A stretch of 64,000 bases of DNA. It comes from Ignavibacteria bacterium (GTDB taxonomy: Bacteria > Bacteroidota > Ignavibacteria > Tepidaquicellales > Tepidaquicellaceae). Below, piece by piece: positions 50,988-59,788 of this stretch. The translations under genes and the position numbers were made by a program. Position 1 is the first letter of the stretch. Every line of letters begins with the position of its first letter. The stretch spans positions 1 to 64,000 of the forward strand of contig JADJTX010000058.1 in NCBI GenBank assembly GCA_016710985.1, read 5' to 3'. The notes beneath the pieces were generated by a model. The model worked only from the letters and a program-made list of their open reading frames with translations. It was not told the origin of the DNA and did not search any database.

Positions 50988-53963
50988 TCACGGTTTCTTA
51001 ACAATTACAAAATCAGCAGCATTGTTATAAGTTAAAAGAATATCTGTCAGATCGGTGACATTATCTCCGTTTACATCTGTCTTTACATATCCTGTAACGA
51101 AACCAGCCGCATCATTATAAACCAACAGTACATCTGCCAGATCAACATTCCCTTCCTGATCTATATCACCGCCGTAAATTCCGAACTTAAGCGGAGAAGT
51201 GTCGACCCCGATCATGTTACTTCCGTATGCTTTTAAATCTGAATTCGTGAAATCATAAGCGAGTGAATTGCCGGTAAAACTTTTTGCGCTGTCACTCCAT
51301 GTTTCAATTGAGTTGCGATGCTTTAACTGAATGTAATAAGGGACTCCGTTTGAAATATTTGAAAATGAAAATGCTCCTGTGCCCGATGAACTCATATATG
51401 CTTTCGCCGAATCAACAATCGCATATGGTGAATTACCATTTCTCAGATAAACTCTCACCGTGTCCTGAACCATTGCATTTGTCGCGGAATTATAAAATCC
51501 CTGAATGTACATTGTAAGGTTCAATGTCTTTGTCAGCGAAATAAATTTCCCTGCATCTGCGCCTATATCAACGGGCGTGAGTGTGTCTCTTAATTGTTCG
51601 TCAAAGTCCTGATATCCATAAAGTGCAACATCAACTCCATTTCCTTCTATTATTGTCGCGAGTGCCGGATTAATATGCAGGTTTACACCCGAGGAAGAAC
51701 CATTCGGATTAATAAAATTCGGATCGCCTTCAAAGCTGTTTGCATCCTGGCCGACTGCAGTTTGCCACGCAGAAAGATTTGCTACATCAGCGCCATTGTA
51801 CTGGCCGAATACTCCTCCTGTTCCGTTCACAAGATATACGTTATTGCCAATTGTAAGACCCGGAGGGTTTGGTGCTGTTCCGCCAACTCTAACTGAATAA
51901 TGTTTTCCCGTTGATCCGCTGTTTGATCGAGCATTGTAAAAAATGTTGTTGCGGAAAATTCTGATATTGTTTATTACGGAACTGTTGAAAGCATACGTGC
52001 TGCCTGTTCCGCTCGTTGGGTTTCCGCCGACATACACACTGTTAAAATAAAAATTATTTGTCCCGCCAAACTCACGGATCCCATTCAGACTAATGCCGTT
52101 TGTTACACTGTTGCCTGATGTGTCCAGTCCGAGGCTTATCATATTGTTTTCAAATGTGCTTGTACCGCCATTAACATAAAGTCCGTTCATGCTTGAATTG
52201 TTTCCGCTTATCAACAGATTATGAATAAAATTTGCTGACATAACATTATAACCCGTGTCAGAACCGCTGAAATAAATTCCGGTGACCTGGCATGATGCTG
52301 AGGCATTTGTATTTTTCAGATTATAAATTTCGTTACTGTACAATAGGTTAGAGGGTGCGGTATTATTTATTAAAATGCCAATCACAGAAGACAGATTGGT
52401 TGTTCCTGTTCCGCCTGCTGAAGTAATATTCCTGACCTTGTTTGAGGTTGTGAAAGTTCTGGGACCGGCTGAATGTATTCCAAAAGTTCTTGTAGCGGTG
52501 CCGTTGGTTGTGTTGTTAATTGAATTAGTGTTTGTACCTCCGACAATATTTCTCTGAATAGCTACTTCTGTTGAAGCCGAGCTGTTTACGCGAATGCAGT
52601 AAAAGACAGTTTGCCCCGTACTTGAATTAGAGATCGTAATGCCTCCGATGTTATTATCTTTGCACTCGTTTAAGAGCCCTGATCCTGTCAGATAAATTCC
52701 GAGCATATCAGTATTTGAAGAAGATGTTGATGACAGGACAATATTGCTACCGCTGTTCATACTGCCGAGTGTATTCCTTAATAAACTTGTAAGACCCGCG
52801 CTTGCATAGATTCCGGCAAATGGTGAATTCACACCTGTGCCTGTTAAGTTTCCTGAAAATGAAATGTTCTCTATTATATTATCCTGTACTATATTATTCT
52901 GAATTTTTGATACTCCTGAGTCTCCTGCTGCAATATAAATTCCATAAAATCTGGAACCGGATACTCCAGTGATGCTGTATGCAGGCGCACCGTCAGTCAG
53001 AGCAGCAGACTGTCCAATGTTATTTTCTGAAACGAAAAAATTATTTCCCGAAAGATTGGAGATATTTATGGCCGAATGGTCAACTCCAAACGTTTGTGTA
53101 CGCGGTGCAGTCTGGAAAAAGTTATTATTTACAATACCTATGTCTGTATTTCCTGCATCAATGTAAATCCCGGCGCTCTGCAGAGTTGCATGAAAATAAT
53201 CCTGAATGTCACAATTCTTAATTGTATCCGAGCTGTTGTTAAGTGCGGTCGAACTTGTTGTACCGAGGAATGAAACGCCTTTAACCGGAAGATTTGCTCC
53301 GGCCGGTTTTATTCTGCAGTTTGAAACAACATTGTTATCATTGCCTGTGACTCCTCCGGGGCTTGTACCGAAACTTACAACTCCGCCTTCTAAACCAAAT
53401 GAAACTGTAGATGAACCTTCAATTATGCAGTTCATAATTTTATTATTGACCGCGTCATTTCTAAGTCTGATGGTAGAAGTTCCGGCAGTTGATGATGTTG
53501 AGGTATTGGTAAATGTAAAGCTATTCGATATTGAGCTGCCGTTAATGATAACATTATCTGCTCCGTTAAGATCTATCAAAGGCAGGCCGGCATTTACATT
53601 TGCTGAAATTGTTATTCCGCTGCCGACCGGCTGAATTGTAAGAGATGTCCAGGTTCCGTTGTTCAGCACTGCGCCTGTTGAAGGTTCAGTAATGTTTGCA
53701 GCGATGATTATGAGAATGTTTGCGGAAGTTTGCGCTCCGGCATTGATCGCCGTGAAAGCGGCAGATAATGAAAAGTAAGTTCCATTTCCAACCAATGCAT
53801 TTGTTACATTAATAATACCGGTGAAGTTACCGGCATCGGCTCCAATGTCGACGGGTGTCAGAGTGCTTCTTATCTGTCCGTCAAAATCATCGGTAATTCC
53901 CGCAATGTTGAATCCGCTTCCTTCTACTACTGTGACTAATGTAGGATCAATATGAAGATTCAA
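50988..53963 (-). CDS. Giant beta-helix surface protein, module 3 and C-terminal dockerin-like module
   Basis: Encodes 991 residues in frame. It is the last third of a gene that also includes the next two entries. The module repeats the plan GNGTYFSLSAAFTAINAG, TEPSTGAVLNNGTWTSLTIQ, PLIDLNGADNVIINGSSI and STIRLRNDAVNNKIMNCII, then parallel right-handed beta-helix rungs rich in Asn-Asn (NNFYFNSVYVGG, RNNIFYNARSNSGSTGKHYS) and a closing NLHINPALATIIEGNG ... TPVDIGADAGKF. The end carries the same C-terminal module as the FG-GAP protein: MYIQGFYNSATNA, LKHRNSIETWSD, GDIDQEGNVDLADVLLVYND, DVNGDNVTDLTDILLTYNN and FVIVKKP. The apparent start at 53963 lies inside NLHIDP and is an artefact of frameshifts near 53965. 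Confidence 0.8.
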   Translation of the reverse strand: MNLHIDPTLVTVVEGSGFNIAGITDDFDGQIRSTLTPVDIGADAGNFTGIINVTNALVGNGTYFSLSAAFTAINAGAQTSANILIIIAANITEPSTGAVLNNGTWTSLTIQPVGSGITISANVNAGLPLIDLNGADNVIINGSSISNSFTFTNTSTSSTAGTSTIRLRNDAVNNKIMNCIIEGSSTVSFGLEGGVVSFGTSPGGVTGNDNNVVSNCRIKPAGANLPVKGVSFLGTTSSTALNNSSDTIKNCDIQDYFHATLQSAGIYIDAGNTDIGIVNNNFFQTAPRTQTFGVDHSAINISNLSGNNFFVSENNIGQSAALTDGAPAYSITGVSGSRFYGIYIAAGDSGVSKIQNNIVQDNIIENISFSGNLTGTGVNSPFAGIYASAGLTSLLRNTLGSMNSGSNIVLSSTSSSNTDMLGIYLTGSGLLNECKDNNIGGITISNSSTGQTVFYCIRVNSSASTEVAIQRNIVGGTNTNSINNTTNGTATRTFGIHSAGPRTFTTSNKVRNITSAGGTGTTNLSSVIGILINNTAPSNLLYSNEIYNLKNTNASASCQVTGIYFSGSDTGYNVMSANFIHNLLISGNNSSMNGLYVNGGTSTFENNMISLGLDTSGNSVTNGISLNGIREFGGTNNFYFNSVYVGGNPTSGTGSTYAFNSSVINNIRIFRNNIFYNARSNSGSTGKHYSVRVGGTAPNPPGLTIGNNVYLVNGTGGVFGQYNGADVANLSAWQTAVGQDANSFEGDPNFINPNGSSSGVNLHINPALATIIEGNGVDVALYGYQDFDEQLRDTLTPVDIGADAGKFISLTKTLNLTMYIQGFYNSATNAMVQDTVRVYLRNGNSPYAIVDSAKAYMSSSGTGAFSFSNISNGVPYYIQLKHRNSIETWSDSAKSFTGNSLAYDFTNSDLKAYGSNMIGVDTSPLKFGIYGGDIDQEGNVDLADVLLVYNDAAGFVTGYVKTDVNGDNVTDLTDILLTYNNAADFVIVKKP

Positions 53964-54070
53964 TAAGAAGTTGAACCGCCGGATTAATTAATCTCGGGTC
54001 ACTTTGAAAACTGCTGGCATCCTGTCCGACTGCAGTCTGCCATGCGGGAAGAGTTGCAACATCAGAATTA

Positions 54071-56005
54071 TTAAAGAGCCCGAGAATTCCCCCCGGTGCC
54101 GTTTGCGAGGTAAACATTATTGTTTATTGTAAGCCCGGCGGGATTTGGAGCGCTGCCTGCAACATTGACCGCATAATGCTTTCCCGTCGAGCCGTTATTT
54201 GAACGCCCGTTTAAAAAAATATTGTTTCTGAAATTTCTTGTGTTGTTAACTATATCGCTTATAAAAGCAAATGTATTATTGCTGCCTGTGGATGGTCTTC
54301 CGCCAATATATACAGTATTAAAATAAAAATTATTTGTTGAACCTGATGTTTCAAAGATACCTCTAATGTATGCTCCAACAGTTATGCTATTGCCGGATGT
54401 GTCTGTTCCAAGCGAGATCATGTTATTCTGATAAGTTGCAGTTCCGCTTACTGCCTGTATGCCGGTTAATACTGCATTATTACTGCTGATAATATTATTG
54501 TGAATAAAATTTCTAGATACAAGATTTGTTCCTGATGAACTATGGAAATAAATTCCGGTGAATGCAGTTGCGTCAGTTACGTTTGTGTTTTTAAAATTGT
54601 AAATTGAATTCTGAGAAAGAGTATGGTTTTGAAAAGGTGCATAAACTGCTATTCCAAATCCTGACCCATTTGCAGAGGTAATGTTTCTGATCGTATTGCC
54701 GGTAATATTTGCTGCGTTGTTATTATTAACGATACCGTAGCAAATGCTGTTGATATTAGCCGATGCGTTATTGATGGAATTGCCGGCAGTCCCACCGATA
54801 ATATTATTCTGACATGTCAGTATTGCCGGCGGAGTCATACTTGCCCGGATGCCATTAAAATTATTGTGTGCTGAAGAGGAAAGATTAAGATCTATTCCTC
54901 CGATACTGTTATTACTGCAGGTAATGCTGCCGTTTCCCTGCGCGTGAATCATTATTATCTCACTGTTGGGAGCTGTAAAGCTCAAATTACCCGTACCGGT
55001 CTGATCTCCGAAGGAATTGCCTGTAATGTTAACCATTCCTGTGAAAACAAAAATACCTTTGAAAGGATTAAGACCATCACTTACTGTAAGTGATATGTTC
55101 CTGATAATGTTATTCTGCACGTTGCTTGCAGCAGCAGCGTCTACAATTAATAATATTGCATTAAAGCTGAAAGATGAACCGCCGTTAAGAGTATAAGTCC
55201 CGGATCCGGATGAAGAAGAAAATCCTATTATATTTCCGGAGATCAGATAATTACTTCCTGAGGAATTATCAACCCAGATCCCTGAATGGTTAATAAATGC
55301 ACCGCCCGTCTGTACAGAGTCCATATAAAACTTATTGTCTTTTACTATTATATCTCTTGTACCGGATCCTAAATACACGCCCGCGCTTGATACAGTAGCT
55401 GAGAAATAGTTATAGATGTTACAATTTCTGATTGTATCTCCGCTGTTATTTGTGTTCGTCGTAGTTGTTGTTCCGATGACACATACACCTTTTGTAGGAA
55501 AGTTGCTTGAAGGCAGTGCAGAACCAATATCACAATTTGATACAACATTATTGTCGTTACCTGTAGTTGCAGAGTTTCCGCCTATCAATATAGTGCCGCC
55601 AACTGTTGAGGTTCCCGTGGTAGAAGAACCAAAAATTTTACAGTTTTTTATTTTATTATTTCGTGCATCAGTTTGTAACCGGATCGTCGAAGTTCCGGCA
55701 GCTGATGATGTTGAAGTATTGGAAATTGTAAAGCTATTGGCTACTGAAATTCCGTCAATGGTAACATTGTCCGCACCGTTAAGATCTATCAAAGGCAGAC
55801 CGGGGACATTTCCGGAAATGATTCTTCCGGTGCCGACCTGCTGAATTGTCAGAGAGGTCCAGACTCCGTGGTTCAGAACTGCTCCTGTTGAAGGCTCGCT
55901 AATATTTGCACCAATATTTATAATAATGTTTGCGGAAGTTTGCGCGCCGGCATTAATTGCAGCGAATGCTGCCGATAGAGTTTGGTAATTTCCATTTCCA
56001 ACCAA
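54071..56005 (-). CDS. Giant beta-helix surface protein, module 2
   Basis: Encodes 644 residues, in the same frame as module 1 downstream of an in-frame TGA. The apparent start VGNGNYQTLSAAFAAINAG is internal. It has the same module plan as its neighbours, with the 15-20-residue rung periodicity of right-handed beta-helices (NNVVSNCDIG, GDTIRNCNIYNYFSATV, NNIIGGTAGNSINNASANIN). It ends at NGTGGNSRAL because of six G at about 54094-54099 where five are expected; shifting back gives ILGLFNNSDVATLPAWQTAV and joins module 3. No catalytic residues are recognised. Confidence 0.8.
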   Translation of the reverse strand: MVGNGNYQTLSAAFAAINAGAQTSANIIINIGANISEPSTGAVLNHGVWTSLTIQQVGTGRIISGNVPGLPLIDLNGADNVTIDGISVANSFTISNTSTSSAAGTSTIRLQTDARNNKIKNCKIFGSSTTGTSTVGGTILIGGNSATTGNDNNVVSNCDIGSALPSSNFPTKGVCVIGTTTTTNTNNSGDTIRNCNIYNYFSATVSSAGVYLGSGTRDIIVKDNKFYMDSVQTGGAFINHSGIWVDNSSGSNYLISGNIIGFSSSSGSGTYTLNGGSSFSFNAILLIVDAAAASNVQNNIIRNISLTVSDGLNPFKGIFVFTGMVNITGNSFGDQTGTGNLSFTAPNSEIIMIHAQGNGSITCSNNSIGGIDLNLSSSAHNNFNGIRASMTPPAILTCQNNIIGGTAGNSINNASANINSICYGIVNNNNAANITGNTIRNITSANGSGFGIAVYAPFQNHTLSQNSIYNFKNTNVTDATAFTGIYFHSSSGTNLVSRNFIHNNIISSNNAVLTGIQAVSGTATYQNNMISLGTDTSGNSITVGAYIRGIFETSGSTNNFYFNTVYIGGRPSTGSNNTFAFISDIVNNTRNFRNNIFLNGRSNNGSTGKHYAVNVAGSAPNPAGLTINNNVYLANGTGGNSRAL

Positions 56006-56086
56006 TGCATTAGTTACTTTAACAACACTGATGAAGTTGCCTGCATCAGCTCCGATATCAACGGGCGTAAGTGCGCTTCTTGTCTG

Positions 56087-58321
56087 TCAGTCAAAGTCAT
56101 CTGTAACTGAAGCGATATTAAATCCATTTGCTTCGGCGATGGTACCTGTAGAAGAATCAATATGAAGATTCAATACTGAACTTGCTCCACCCGGATTAAG
56201 TAATCTCGGGTTACCTTCAAAACTGCCTGCATCCTGTCCGACAGCAGTCTTCCATGTTGCAATACTTGAAACATCAGACGAGTTAAAGAATCCGAAAACC
56301 CCCCCGCTGCCATTTACGAGGTAAATATTATTATTTATCGTAAGACCCGCTGGATTAGGCGCGTTTCCTCCAACTGATACTGAATAATGTTTTCCTGTCG
56401 AGCCGTTATTTGAACGACTGTTCAAAAAAATATTGTTCCTGAAATTTCTTGCATTGGCAGTGACACTGCTTGTAAAAGCAAATGTATTATTAGTGCCGGT
56501 AGCCGGTCTTCCGCCCAGGTATACAGTATTAAAGTAAAAATTATTTGTTCCCCCTGTTTCACTGATGCCTTTTATAGATGCGCCAAGTGTCACACTGTTT
56601 CCGGATGTGTCGGTACCAAGCGAGATCATATTATTCTGATAAGTTGCTGTTCCGCTGTCAGCCTGTATTCCGGTCAATGCAGCATTATTACTGCTTATCA
56701 TATTATTGTGAATAAAATTTCCTGATATAATATTTGCTGTCGTTGAGCTTTTAAAATAAATTCCTGTAACTGTAGTTGCATCAGTAACGTTTGTGTTCTT
56801 TAGATTATAAATTAAATTCCGGGAGAGTAAATGACTGTTGTTAACAGGTACAACAACGGTTATCCCGATTATGGAAGCGCTTGCACTTGTTCCTGTCCCT
56901 CCTGCAGAAGTAATGTTTCTGATTATATTACCGGTTATAGTTGAGCCTGGATTACCTGTATAGTAGATCCCATAGCAATGAGTGTTAGTATTCGCTGATG
57001 CTGCATTGATAGAATTACCGGCAGTTCCTCCGATGATGTTATTTTCACAAGTGAAAGTTGCTGATCCGAACATAGTTGCGAGGATACCATAAAAATTATG
57101 ATACGCCGAAGGGGAAAGATTAAGAGTTACTCCACCAATGTTGTTATTGCTGCAGATAATGCTGCCATTACCTGTTGCATGTATCATGATGACATCACCA
57201 TTGGGAGCATCAAAGTTCATGTTCCCTGTTCCGGTCTGATTCCCGAAAGTATTTCCGGTAATATTTACCCTGCCGTTTGGTATAAAAATACCTTTGAATG
57301 GAGTAGTGCCTGCACTTACAGTAATATTTCTTATTATGTTATTCTGAACATAGCTTTCGACAGCACTATTTACTTCTAAAGATATCGCGTTAAAAGATGC
57401 GTTGTTCAAAAGCTCATATGTACCGGATCCGGCAGATGAAGCATAGCCTATAGTATTTCCGGAGATCTGATAATTATTTCCGGATGTATTTGAGATCCAT
57501 ATTGCAGAATGCTGCACTGCGCTGTCTGCATTTCCGGGAAGCTGCTTATAGAATTTATTGTCTTTGATTATTGTGTTTGTTGTACCCGGTCCGATGTAGA
57601 TGCCCGAACTCGAAACAGTATTTGAAAAATAATCAAAGATGTTACAATTTCTGATTGTATCTCCGCTGTTATTCAGGTTAGTGGTAGTAGTTGTTCCGCT
57701 GAAATGAAAACATTTAGCAGGTAAGTCATAGTAATTATTTAAAGATCCTACATCGCAATTTGAAATTACATTATTGTCGTTGCCTGTAGTTGCAGAGTTT
57801 CCACCAAACCATATTATACCGCCGTTAGTTGTTGGTCCCATAGCGGCAGAGCCGGTGATTCTGCAATTTCTTATTATATTATTTACAGCGTCACTTTGAA
57901 ATCTGATTGTTGAGGTTCCCGGAACTGATGAAGCTGTAAGATTTCTAAATTCTAATCCATTTGTTGAAATCCCGTCAATGATGACATTGTCTGCTCCGTT
58001 AAGATCGATCATAGGAAGTCCGGGAGTTATATTTCCGGTAATAATTTTCAGAATGCCGGTTGGCTGAATTGTAAGAGTTGTCCATACTCCGTTATTTAAA
58101 ATTGCTCCCGCTGCAGGTTCGGTTGTACCGGAAGTAATGGAAAGAAGAATATTTGCGCCCGTCTGAGGAACTCCGTTAATTGCTGAAAAGGCAGATGCAA
58201 GGGTTGAGTAGTTTCCATTAACAGATATAGAGCCGGTAACATCTACCTGTGCATCCAATTCATTGAATGTAAAAATAATCACAAATAAAATTACAGAGAG
58301 GAAGTAAGTGAAATTTTTCAT
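56087..58321 (-). CDS. Giant beta-helix surface protein, module 1 with signal peptide
   Basis: Encodes 744 residues from the true start at 58321: MKNFTYFLSVILFVIIFTFN with cleavage near LDAQ. Module 1 follows: GNYSTLASAFSAINGVPQTG, GLPMIDLNGADNVIIDGIST, NNVISNCDVG, then beta-helix rungs to NNFYFNTVYLGGRPATGTNN. It ends at TDDFD-stop. The paralogous module ends TDDFDGQIRSTLTPVDIGAD, and the DNA here reads GAC-TGA-CAG against GAC-GGA-CAG, so a single base change gave the TGA. Reading through, the total protein would be about 2,440 residues. It probably acts outside the cell as an adhesin or polysaccharide-binding protein; function inferred only from fold. Confidence 0.8.
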   Translation of the reverse strand: MKNFTYFLSVILFVIIFTFNELDAQVDVTGSISVNGNYSTLASAFSAINGVPQTGANILLSITSGTTEPAAGAILNNGVWTTLTIQPTGILKIITGNITPGLPMIDLNGADNVIIDGISTNGLEFRNLTASSVPGTSTIRFQSDAVNNIIRNCRITGSAAMGPTTNGGIIWFGGNSATTGNDNNVISNCDVGSLNNYYDLPAKCFHFSGTTTTTNLNNSGDTIRNCNIFDYFSNTVSSSGIYIGPGTTNTIIKDNKFYKQLPGNADSAVQHSAIWISNTSGNNYQISGNTIGYASSAGSGTYELLNNASFNAISLEVNSAVESYVQNNIIRNITVSAGTTPFKGIFIPNGRVNITGNTFGNQTGTGNMNFDAPNGDVIMIHATGNGSIICSNNNIGGVTLNLSPSAYHNFYGILATMFGSATFTCENNIIGGTAGNSINAASANTNTHCYGIYYTGNPGSTITGNIIRNITSAGGTGTSASASIIGITVVVPVNNSHLLSRNLIYNLKNTNVTDATTVTGIYFKSSTTANIISGNFIHNNMISSNNAALTGIQADSGTATYQNNMISLGTDTSGNSVTLGASIKGISETGGTNNFYFNTVYLGGRPATGTNNTFAFTSSVTANARNFRNNIFLNSRSNNGSTGKHYSVSVGGNAPNPAGLTINNNIYLVNGSGGVFGFFNSSDVSSIATWKTAVGQDAGSFEGNPRLLNPGGASSVLNLHIDSSTGTIAEANGFNIASVTDDFD

Positions 58322-58622
58322 TTGGTTTGGGTTAGGTTAAATTCATTAATTTAAATTTTGTAAATATTTTACCTGATCAAATGAAGGCTGTTCATCTGAT
58401 TAAGTTGAAAATTCATAATGAAATGTAAGGGTATCGTTATTAAAGATCGGAGGTTAACGAATATGAGAAATGGAGTCCGTCACTATTTTGAAATCACAGT
58501 AATCAACTTATCGTTAATGCTGATAAAATACAAGTAAGATGATTAATAGAATCAGGATTAGAGAAATAGCTGATACGTCCCCAATCGAAATTGAAACGAG
58601 TTGTTAGAAACGATATTTTAAA

Positions 58623-58753
58623 TTTCCCCCTCCGCTTGCGAGTCTGTCTGAAAACTATATTATATTGAACCACATAGTATCCCGATAGGGCTTGACTTAT
58701 CGGGGTACTATGTGGTTAAAATAGTTTTGAGACACAATCCTTGTGGAGGGGGA
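58623..58753. repeat. Nested inverted-repeat element, ~130 bp
   Basis: Outer arms TTTCCCCCTCC and GGAGGGGGA; middle AAAACTAT/ATAGTTTT; inner AACCACATAGTA, CCCGATA and TATCGGGG, TACTATGTGGTT. There is no open frame inside. The size and nesting resemble small non-autonomous elements, but no target duplication was identified. Confidence 0.7.
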
Positions 58754-58818
58754 TTAAGGGTGGTGTGAAAGTTAAAACACATCGGTATTGCATGATGTAG
58801 CGTTAGAAAGATAATTCA

Positions 58819-59655
58819 TCAGGACGAAACAACTCTTGCTGCCAGTTTATTCGCACGTTCAAGCAAACGAGGTTCATTTGTTTTCTCAGTTAACTTAGCG
58901 AACTCTTTACTCGGTCCGCGCCATCGCAGCTCATCCACATCGCTGAACAGCGGCTCATCGGTACGCAATGTTGCCAGTCGCTTAAATAATAATGCCAGTT
59001 CTTTCTTATCACCCAGCACCTTTTCCGGGAAATCCTCAATCGGTCCATATTGATTCAGAAGTTTAACTGCGCCGATCTTTCCGATTCCCGAAATACCGGG
59101 ATAGCCGTCAGCGCTGTCGCCGACGAGCGCAAGCAGGTCCGGTATAAGCGTGGGATCCACACCAAATTTTTTGCGGATACCTTCCGTGTTACGGATGACC
59201 TTGGCTCTCCTGTCGATCTGAACTACACGGTCCCCGCGAACGCATTGAGCGAGATCCTTATCCGGAGTCCAGATACAAACTTTCTGAACACGCGGATCTG
59301 CATCAGCCAGGTGAGCCGCAGATGCAAGCGCGTCATCAGCCTCAAGTTCGACCATAGGCCAGACGACAACTCCCATTGATACTAATGCTTTTTCCAGCGG
59401 ATGGAATTGAGCAACCAGCGCTTTCTCCATGCCCGCGCCTGTTTTATAATCAGCCCAGAGCTCATTGCGGAATGATTCGATAACATGATCAGTCGCTACG
59501 CCTACGTGTGTAGCGCCTTCATCGATCATTTGCAATATCCCGTTCAGTACACCGGCAGCAGCCCCGAATGGTTTATCCTTACCTTTATTAAAGGTGCGCT
59601 GACCGTAGAAATGCCGGAAGAGCTCGTATGTGCCGTCTATGAGATGTATGATCAT
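58819..59655 (-). CDS. 5'-3' exonuclease (flap endonuclease-like, Pol I N-terminal domain family)
   Basis: Encodes 278 residues from ATG 59655: MIIHLIDGTYELFRHFYGQR with the first metal Asp. Further acidic motifs are VGVATDHV, MVELEADDALASAAHLAD (two Asp) and VCIWTPDKDLAQCV. The helix-hairpin-helix GDSADGYPGISGIGKIGAVK is typical of the FEN/XNI/Pol I 5' nuclease fold. It is short relative to Pol I because no polymerase domain follows. Such stand-alone enzymes remove 5' flaps and RNA primers in DNA repair. The base composition seems more G/C-rich than adjacent genes. No operon partner. The frame is intact. Confidence 0.9.
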   Translation of the reverse strand: MIIHLIDGTYELFRHFYGQRTFNKGKDKPFGAAAGVLNGILQMIDEGATHVGVATDHVIESFRNELWADYKTGAGMEKALVAQFHPLEKALVSMGVVVWPMVELEADDALASAAHLADADPRVQKVCIWTPDKDLAQCVRGDRVVQIDRRAKVIRNTEGIRKKFGVDPTLIPDLLALVGDSADGYPGISGIGKIGAVKLLNQYGPIEDFPEKVLGDKKELALLFKRLATLRTDEPLFSDVDELRWRGPSKEFAKLTEKTNEPRLLERANKLAARVVSS

Positions 59656-59788
59656 GATTTAAAAAATGTTAACCAGATAGGATATAGTTCACATAGTGAA
59701 ATTAATTCAAATATAATATTTCTATGATGTCTATCCTCCTATGTGTTTTTAGCGAAAGAAGTGAGCGTGACCATCTACAAATAATCTT

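Noticed and set aside
53206..53634. Possible antisense membrane protein (LLLSAVELVVPRNET)
   Set aside because: Shadow of the minus-strand beta-helix module. A similar shadow appears at 55416-55844.
52375..55844. Plus-strand frames of 60-142 codons opposite the beta-helix gene
   Set aside because: They are antisense shadows that recur at corresponding positions of the three repeated modules, as expected from the repeated DNA.
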